Positions 59,501 to 64,000 of a stretch of 64,000 nt of DNA are shown in pieces; position 1 is the stretch's first letter; each line of letters opens with the position of its first letter. Below the pieces are notes generated by a model, which worked only from the letters and a program-made list of their open reading frames with translations, did not search any database and was not told the DNA's origin. The stretch spans positions 4,078,431 through 4,142,430 of the forward strand of contig CM029384.1 in assembly GCA_017165825.1 (NCBI GenBank). Reading direction: 5' to 3'. Both the position numbers and the translations under genes were made by a program. The stretch comes from Hepsetus odoe (lineage: Eukaryota; Chordata; Actinopteri; Characiformes; Hepsetidae).

Positions 59501-62500
59501 ACAACATTCAGAGACGAACGACAACATTCGGAGACAAACGAACGATAACATTCAGAGACAAACGAACGATAACATTCAGAGACAAATGATAACATTCAGA
59601 GACGAACAACAACATTCAGAAACAAACGACAAAGTACAGAAACACACAACAGCGTTCAGAGACGAATGACAGTGTTCAGAGACAAACGATAACATTCAGA
59701 GACAAACGGCAACATTCAGAGACAAACGGCAACATTCAGAGACAAACGGCAACATTCAGAGATGATTGACAAAATACAGAAACGAACAATAACATTCAGA
59801 GACGAACGACAAAATACAGAAACACACAACAGCGTTCAGAGACGAACGACTAAATAAAGAAACATATGGAACGTACGAGCTGCAGCACTGACAAAATGAG
59901 CAAATTGTAGCAGACTGCAGTAAAGTTCTGTAAAATGAGGAAACCGCGTGTGTAACACAGCAGCGGAAAACAAACAGCGACGTTCGACAAAATACAGCAA
60001 ATCATGAGAAATGCAGTTTGTCCATTTGAGATTTGTTTTTTTTTAAACTCTGCTGAGCCACAACTTTCAGGGTGTTTGTGAGTCTTAATCTATCTGAAAC
60101 AACAGTTTATGAAATAAAAGCCTCTGAAGAGGATTCGCCTACATTTCTGCATGATGAAGCAGTTAATATGAAATGAAACTCGGAGTCAGAACCGTCCCCA
60201 GTGCTGGTGACTGGAACCGGACGTCTGAGTGTCCTTCACAGACACGACTGGGTGGGACCTGAGATGTTGCTTTAGTTTGGAGAAGAAAATACTGAAACTG
60301 AACCCGTGATGATGATGCAGGGTCTCATTTAGACCATTTCACCATCATCATCATCCCGAAAAGACATTCAGAGACCCGTGGAGCTTCACTGGGGGAATAA
60401 AAGTGGGACATCTGGTTCTCTTCACCACCACTGGGAATCTAAAAGCTCAGTTAGTGAATTACATGGACGTGCAGACGCCCTGATCACTTCAGTCGATGGT
60501 GAATGCTGTGTCTGATTGGTCCGTTTCTCTGCAATCACCTGTCAGTCATGATTCCCCCGCCTCCTTCATATCCGCCTCCTATGGCGCCGCCTGCCTCTCA
60601 GAGTCCTCTGAGCCGGATCCCTGCCCGCCTGCAGCACCTGGGTGAGTCCGGTCCTCTGCTTCATCTTCCTGCTCCTCATCCTCCTCTTCCTCTGAGCTCA
60701 CGCTTCAGCCTCTTATTTCCCCCCAAAAAAATTCCAGAAGGCACGTGTTACACTGTAAACATCTTTACCGAAGCCTCCTTTATTTCTGTGCAGAATTTGA
60801 CTGGTATAGTCTTACGGTTCGTCCCACAGTCTGTACGGTCCTTTATAGGAAACGGACTGTTTTCAAGGTTTGTTTGTGAGCTTGAAGTTTAGCCCCGCCC
60901 AGTCCCATTGAAGTGCTCCAGAGTGTTGTTCCTGCAGACACACTGTAGTTGGGGAAGTGGTAGATATGATCTCAGCCAATCAGAACAGAGCTAATTGGCA
61001 TATCAGTCTTAAACGTACAACACGAAAAACATATGATTTGCCATCGATGTTAGAATGATTATTTCATTCTAAGGGGAAAGACGCGGGAACGTTTTACTGG
61101 AAAATGAACTGTGTTTTGTTTTCGTGAACTCCCAGAGAAAGAAGGATGAAAGAAGTAAAAAATGTGGAATATTGGCCCTTTGATCTTTAATTCCTGTCGT
61201 CTCTTATGACGTTTAGTGTCGCTGAGTGATTTAGTTTTGTGTGCCGATGGTTTTTATTAGACCTGGAGATTCCTGCCCCTCCGTCCCCTCTGCCCATGGA
61301 CTGCATGGATGGCTTTGATGATATTCCTCCTCTGCCACCGCCGGTGGACTACGACACCTCCACCCCCTCCGAATACCTGGAGAAAGGTACGCACCGCTCC
61401 AATTAGAGCACGGTGGGTCATATTGGCATCATCACTTAAAGGGGATTTTTCCTTTGCATTGGCACAAAGACATTACAGTGGATCCACTATGTGTGCACTA
61501 AGAATTATTTAGTGTCCACTATGAAAGATTCAGGATCTATTATAAAATATTCAGTGTTCAGTTCGAAAGATTCAGAATCTATTAAAATGATTCAGTGTTC
61601 AGTTGGACAGATTCAGAATCTATTAAAATGATTCAGTGTTCAGTTTGAAAGATTCAGAATCTATTAAAAGTGATTCAGTGTTCACTTTGAAAGATTCAAT
61701 ATTTATTAAAAATGATTCAGTGTTCGGTTTGAAAGATTCAGAATCCATTAAAATGATTCTGTGTTCAATTTGAAAGATTCAGAATCTATTAAAAATGATT
61801 CTGTGTTCAATTTGAAAGATTCAATATCTATTAAAAATGATTCAGTGTTCAGTTTGAAAGATTCGTTATCTATTAAAATGATTCTGTGTTCAGTTTGAAA
61901 GATTCAGAATCTATTAAAATGATTCTGTGTTCACGGTGGGTCATTTTGGCATCGTCACTTAAAGGGGATTTTTCCTTTGCATTGGCACAAAGACATTACA
62001 GTGGATCCACTATGTGTGCACTATGAATTATTTAGTGTCCACTATGAAAGATTCAGGATCTATTATAAAATATTCAGTGTTCACTATGAAAGATTCAGTA
62101 CCTATTAAAAAGATTCAGAATCTATTAAAAATGGTTCAGTGTTCAATTTGAAAGATTCAGAATCTATTGTAAAATATTCAGTGTTCACTATGAAAGATTC
62201 AGAATCTATTAAAAATGATACACTGTCTACCATGAAAGATTCAGTATCTATTAAAAATTATTCAGTGTTCACTATGAAAGATTCAGAATCTATTAAAATG
62301 ATTCTGTGTTCAGTTTGAAAGATTCAGAATCTATTAAAATGATTCTGTGTTCACTGAGTGATTCAGAATCCATTACGATGATTCAGTGTTCACTATGAAA
62401 GATTCAATATCTATTACAAAATATTCAGTGTTCAGTTTGAAAGATTCATTATCTATTAAAATGATTCCGTGTTCAGTTTGAAAGATTCAGAATCTATTAA

Positions 62501-62932
62501 AATGATTCTGTGTTCACTGTGAATGATTCAGAATCTATTAAAACGATTCAGTGTTCACTATGAAAGATTCAGAATCTATTACAAAATATTCAGTTTTCAG
62601 TTTGAAAGACTCAGAATCTATTAGAAATAATCCAGTGTTCACTTTGAAAGATTCAGAATCTATTAGAAGTGATTCAGTGTTCAGTTTGAAAGACTCAGAA
62701 TCTATTAGAAATGATTCAGTATCTTCTGTACGACTGACCCCTCACTGTTCTTCTGCTTTCCTGCCAAGTGGTGGCGCAGTACAGCTATGACACAGGCAAG
62801 CCGGGCGACTTGGCCTTCCAGGCTGGAGACGTGATCTACCTGACCAAGAGGAACGAGGACGGCTGGTGCGAGGGGTTCCTTAACGGGGTGGAAGGATTTT
62901 TTCCTGGAAACTACGTGCAGACCACCAGCTGA
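43775..62932 (+). CDS. abi3: Abl interactor family protein, ABI3-like (10 core exons)
   Basis: ABI proteins are subunits of the WAVE regulatory complex, which drives Arp2/3 actin branching downstream of Rac. Exons: 43775-43906, 46160-46330, 49715-49894, 53903-53961, 54882-54977, 55939-56237, 57257-57382, 60546-60641, 61261-61386 and 62769-62932. All junctions are GT-AG and phases match, giving 482 aa; an optional exon at 57786-57914 would give 525. N-terminal Abi helical region: NVAEYCEKSYLQ, ALEETKAFTTQSLASVAYQI, VDMHREKVARREIGV (~30-125). Ser-rich centre TMTRKHSTLG; then proline-rich exons (APPPPPPPPP, PPPPPSPAQV). C-terminal SH3: VAQYSYDTGKPGDLAF, EDGWCEGF, GFFPGNYV. WCEG and GFFPGNYV favour ABI3 over ABI1/2, although the length is greater than human ABI3 (366 aa). 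Introns hold many tandem repeats. Confidence 0.88.
43945..44120 (+). repeat. Short direct repeats of GGTCTGGATCAGGCTGAG type
   Basis: Three near-perfect 18-bp copies and several diverged ones lie just after the abi3 exon 1 donor. Confidence 0.7.
44655..45020 (+). mobile_element. RTE-type LINE 3' fragment in abi3 intron 1
   Basis: Remnants of the RTE tail (GAGACCAGCTATGCTGTACG, AGATGGAGCTGCCGGGAAAG). The frame is interrupted. Confidence 0.7.
45640..45870 (+). repeat. GTTGCTARGGTGTGGCTAG-type degenerate tandem repeat
   Basis: Multiple imperfect copies of GGTTGCTAAGGTGTGGCTAG and CCGATTGCCATGGTATTTCT over 230 bp. Confidence 0.7.
46441..46680 (-). mobile_element. tRNA-derived SINE (minus) in abi3 intron 2
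   Basis: AGTGAAAGTGACTATTTGTC, CCAGCAGTGGGCAGCCATAA and GACGGTACCTTGAACAAGG, as reverse complement of the CACTTTC-tailed family. Confidence 0.8.
47050..47375 (+). mobile_element. SINE with GACCTGTCCAGGGT tail
   Basis: Diverged tRNA-type head, TTTCCTCCCACCGTCCAAAG, CTAAATTGCCCTCTAGTTGT, ATGACCTGTCCAGGGTATGT and an end at GATAGACTCCAGCACCGCC. It is the reference orientation for the tail fragments elsewhere in the window. Confidence 0.75.
47888..48073 (+). mobile_element. tRNA-derived SINE (CACTTTC tail)
   Basis: B-box GGGTTTGAGTCTC, CTGAGGTTCCCTTGAGGAAG, tail GACCGTCACTTTCACTTTAC. Confidence 0.75.
48187..48552 (-). repeat. About 60-bp minisatellite, ~6 copies, inverted relative to 8515-9266
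   Basis: The unit GTGATGGGGGAGAGGGAGGA, CCACCCTACCCACCCAGAGA and GGACAGTTATACTGA is the reverse complement of the array at 8515-9266. Confidence 0.95.
48560..49375. other. abi3 intron DNA without recognised gene
   Basis: Includes a short RTE junction piece (ACATAGCTGGTCTCACTACC at about 49074) and an (AAT)n tract near 49170-49193. Confidence 0.4.
49380..49595 (-). mobile_element. tRNA-derived SINE (minus)
   Basis: AAGTGAAAGAGAAAATGACG, a CACACA insertion, CATATCCAGCACCCGGGTAG and GACGGTACCTTGCTCAAGG. Confidence 0.75.
49895..50066. repeat. (AC)n microsatellite with ATGCGAAC interruptions
   Basis: The tract starts within the donor site of the abi3 exon ending at 49894 (GTACACAC). It has three interspersed ACACATGCGAACACAC variants. 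Confidence 0.95.
50390..50552 (+). repeat. 33-bp tandem repeat, about 4.5 copies
   Basis: The unit is close to GTACTGAGAGTGTAAAGTAA plus AAGTACAGGAAT. Confidence 0.85.
50680..51142. repeat. Very long (AC)n arrays with CACACTAACACAC variants
   Basis: About 460 bp broken by one 110-bp unique segment (50762-50860). Open frames in it are artefacts. Confidence 0.95.
51270..51592 (+). mobile_element. tRNA-derived SINE with L2-type tail flanked by (AC)n
   Basis: The SINE spans about 51345-51561: GGTGGTCCAGTGGTAGGATA head, B-box CGGTTCGAATCCC, TGAGTGTCTCCAGGGGGACT, tail GCTCTGGATAAGAGCGTCCG and GCCGTAAATGTAAATG. It is the cleanest copy of its family in the window. CA tracts lie on each side. Confidence 0.85.
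51600..52275. other. abi3 intron DNA without recognised gene
   Basis: Holds GTGCCTTTAAGACTGATATA and ATGTAAATGAGCC near 51915-51950, a diverged copy of a small dispersed motif cluster also near 18370, 35170, 35340 and 60990. Confidence 0.4.
52276..52425 (-). mobile_element. SINE tail fragment (minus)
   Basis: TCATTTTCTACCGCTTGTCC, GGGGTCGCGGGGGAGTGCTG and CCCTGGACAGGTCGCCAGCC. Confidence 0.65.
52915..53225 (+). mobile_element. RTE-type LINE 3' fragment
   Basis: Best preserved RTE piece here: an open frame encodes ELKMLRCSLGVTRMDRIRNE, YIRGTDQVGRLGDKVREARL and RWFGHVQRRDEEYIGRRMLK, the typical RTE C-terminal text. No RT catalytic domain. Confidence 0.8.
53396..53880 (-). mobile_element. RTE-type LINE 3' fragment (minus), inverted partner of 52915
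   Basis: Reverse complement of the same region, including CATAAACCTCCTCTTTGTCC near 53474 and CATAGCTGGTCTCACTACCG near 53735. It lies within 20 bp of the abi3 exon acceptor at 53902. Confidence 0.75.
54039..54170 (-). mobile_element. tRNA-derived SINE, partial (minus)
   Basis: AGTGAAAGCAGCTATTAGTC, GTGAACCACAACCAAACGCA and GCAGATATATCCAGCACCCG. The tRNA head is lost. Confidence 0.75.
54181..54850. other. abi3 intron DNA, partly dispersed repeat
   Basis: GGTGGTGAATCGAACCGGAC and CAGTGAAGCTCTACCC at 54275-54345 resemble the unclassified repeat of 24480 and 60130. Otherwise no feature. Confidence 0.4.
55081..55860 (+). repeat. Diverged ~180-bp tandem repeat, about 4.5 copies
   Basis: Each unit carries a GACTTGTTYAWGTGGTTTCT box, a GACTCACWGTNATC box, an ATGGACTAAAGTARGTYAGT box and an AACAGTAGCAACAACCCRGA box. 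Units start near 55081, 55227, 55408, 55584 and 55784. Confidence 0.85.
56357..57015. other. abi3 intron DNA with (ATT)n
   Basis: (ATT)n at about 56498-56532, otherwise no recognised feature. Confidence 0.4.
57020..57185 (-). mobile_element. tRNA-derived SINE (minus)
   Basis: AAAGTGAAAGTGACAGTGAA, CCAGCAGGGAGCAGCCATAT and GGCGGTACCTTGATCCAGGG. It ends about 70 bp before an abi3 exon. Confidence 0.75.
57786..57914 (+). CDS. abi3: Possible cassette exon of abi3
   Basis: 129 bp (43 codons) between TTCAG and GTAAGA, in the same phase (1-1) as the neighbouring exons, with no stop. It encodes a basic Arg/Ser-rich text (VRRSRRSRARLPPSSRSLSL). Including or skipping it keeps the frame. Family members known to me have no such segment, so it may be lineage-specific, an alternative exon, or chance. 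Confidence 0.4.
57962..58060 (+). repeat. Dispersed repeat with GTCAAGATTTTGTCAT start
   Basis: Related to 7503-7790 (TTATTGTGTACATGTACATA, TTTCTCCAGGGACCACCACG). The minisatellite that follows begins inside it. Confidence 0.5.
58061..59870 (+). repeat. Large 20/24-bp minisatellite in abi3 intron
   Basis: About 1.8 kb of GACGAACGACAACATTCAGA and longer GACAAACGAACGATAACATT-CAGA units. Higher-order blocks recur, for example AGAAACACACAACAGCGTTC at 58080, 59013 and 59638. Confidence 0.95.
60130..60480 (+). repeat. Unclassified dispersed repeat, copy 2
   Basis: Shares ordered blocks with 24480-25060, ending in GTGGAGCTTCACTGGGGGAA and TTCTCTTCACCACCACTGGG. Confidence 0.5.
60642..61260. other. 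abi3 intron DNA, no other gene recognised
   Basis: Contains the small motif cluster CCAATCAGAACAGAGCTAAT and TATCAGTCTTAAACGTACAA near 60975-61015. Confidence 0.4.
61515..62740 (+). repeat. About 40-bp AT-rich minisatellite before the abi3 SH3 exon
   Basis: The unit is close to AAAGATTCAGAATCTATTAA and AATGATTCAGTGTTCAGTTTG. About 30 copies end roughly 30 bp before the last exon's acceptor. A larger duplication repeats TTTAAAGGGGATTTTTCCTT-type flanks at 61436 and 61960. Confidence 0.95.
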
Positions 62933-63029
62933 GTGACCACCTGACCGTCCATAGTGGGACTGCGAGGAGGATAAATTACAATAATTCAGGATAGACAGCA
63001 CCATCTCCCTCTTCCTCTTTCGGATTCTC

Positions 63030-63235
63030 CTGTTTAGGAGTCTCCTTAGCAGACCCTCCGTCTCCATGTCTTCCCGTCTTTTGCCTCTTCCTCTTTCACA
63101 CCTGCATGTCCTCTCTCACCACATCCATAAACTTTACTCTTCTCCTCCGGCAGCTCCATCCTCAACATCCTTCTCCTGATATACTCCTCGTCTCTCCTCT
63201 GGACACGTCCACCCCTACACTGTCTCACTTCTCTG
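63030..63235 (-). mobile_element. RTE-type LINE 3' fragment (minus) in abi3 3' UTR
   Basis: GAGTCTCCTTAGCAGACCCT, then GGCAGCTCCATCCTCAACAT and CGTCTCTCCTCTGGACACGT, the same reversed RTE tail as at 38350 and 53396. Confidence 0.7.
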
Positions 63236-63239
63236 ATAA

Positions 63240-63941
63240 ATAGACCCACATGCTCCAGAATTATAGCCAGTGTTCGTTCTTCAGTGGCCTTCAATCGAAT
63301 TGTGATGATTTAGGATTTAAAAACAAATTTTTTCATGATTATAAAATATCGTACATTTTTTATGTTGATATCACACCAGAGGAAGGATGGAGTACCTGCT
63401 GTAGGATGAAAACATATATTGGATGATAAATAACATTATATTACATATTTTTATTTAATGTCTAGAATTGTAGTAACCATGCCTTTTAGATGATAAACTT
63501 TATGTTTAAATATAGTTTAATGTAATATATCATTATAATGAATTGGGAATGTAATATATTGTCTAAAAAAAGTTTCCATTTTCATATAAAATTCATATAA
63601 AAGTTTTGTTTTAAAATTTAGATCAATTTCTTTGTTGTCGCTGCACTGATGAAGTAATAACGGCAATATTTTATACTTAGTTTAAATATTTATTCACAGC
63701 AAATGCAGGAACTAACATCGGGATCCGGGGCTGATTTAAGGGTTTTCCATGTGATTGATTTTGATTTGATCCTTATTTTGATTCAGCCACGCTGGAAAAG
63801 TGTGAACGCAGATCAAATCAGGCAAAGTTTTCAGATTTGTAATATTTATTGACGTTTAGTTGATTGATACTTGATGAAATGTTTAACAGCTCCTGTGTTG
63901 GTGCAGCTCTTTCTTTCAGCCGATGGAGCGAATTGTAAACG
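63240..63941. other. AT-rich probable abi3 3' UTR
   Basis: Long AT-rich stretch without coding signal between the stop codon and the next plausible polyadenylation signal. Confidence 0.4.
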
Positions 63942-63947
63942 AATAAA
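63942..63947 (+). terminator. Possible abi3 polyadenylation signal
   Basis: AATAAA is followed within 50 bases by GT-rich text (CTGTTGTGATGCCTGTTTTT). It would give a 3' UTR of about 1 kb. Confidence 0.5.
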
Positions 63948-64000
63948 CCTTCAGTAAAGACTCTGTTAGATTTAAACTCTGTTGTGATGCCTGTTTTTGA

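Noticed and set aside
58061..59870. CRISPR-like regularly spaced repeats
   Set aside because: Direct head-to-tail minisatellite with no unique spacers, in a vertebrate intron.

Overview
The window is eukaryotic and comes from a ray-finned (teleost) fish genome. The evidence is spliced genes with GT-AG introns, very long CA/GT and CT microsatellites, tRNA-derived SINEs, and L2-, RTE- and Rex/CR1-like LINE fragments typical of fish. The species cannot be fixed from sequence alone; the repeat mix would fit an otophysan fish, but that is a guess.

All conserved host genes read on the + strand. In order they are: the 3' half of a vesicular glutamate transporter gene (slc17a7/VGLUT1, exons from 12249 to 22826); the last two coding exons of a brorin/VWC2-like secreted protein (25151-26575); rpl23 (31236-35909, 140 aa, complete, with three intronic H/ACA snoRNA copies of SNORA21 type); dnaaf19/ccdc103 (37904-40403, 243 aa, complete); single-exon fam187a (41271-42524, 417 aa); and an Abl-interactor gene, best matched to abi3 (43775-62932, 482 aa, or 525 aa with a possible cassette exon). 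The dnaaf19-fam187a pair keeps the order seen in mammals.

The first 12 kb has no recognisable host exon. It is probably slc17a7 intron or 5' flank filled with a near-intact L2 LINE, nested SINEs, a 60-bp minisatellite, a LINE endonuclease fragment, a possible solo LTR and a 700-bp GAT/GGT array. The intron before the last slc17a7 exon (13856-22536) holds two large minus-strand insertions. One is a single-LTR retroelement body carrying an open frame of about 850 codons with roughly ten ASPM-type calmodulin-binding IQ motifs and no reverse transcriptase. The other is a nearly full-length LINE whose 5' end lies about 36 bp from the splice acceptor.

The most unusual object is the LTR element with the IQ-repeat frame. 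It looks like a host-gene segment (ASPM-like) transduced into an LTR retrotransposon, antisense to slc17a7 and planted inside a minisatellite. Other notable items are the triple snoRNA copies in rpl23, an X-box-like element in the dnaaf19 promoter, a possible extra exon in abi3, the same minisatellite in opposite orientation 39 kb apart, and several large intronic tandem arrays in abi3.
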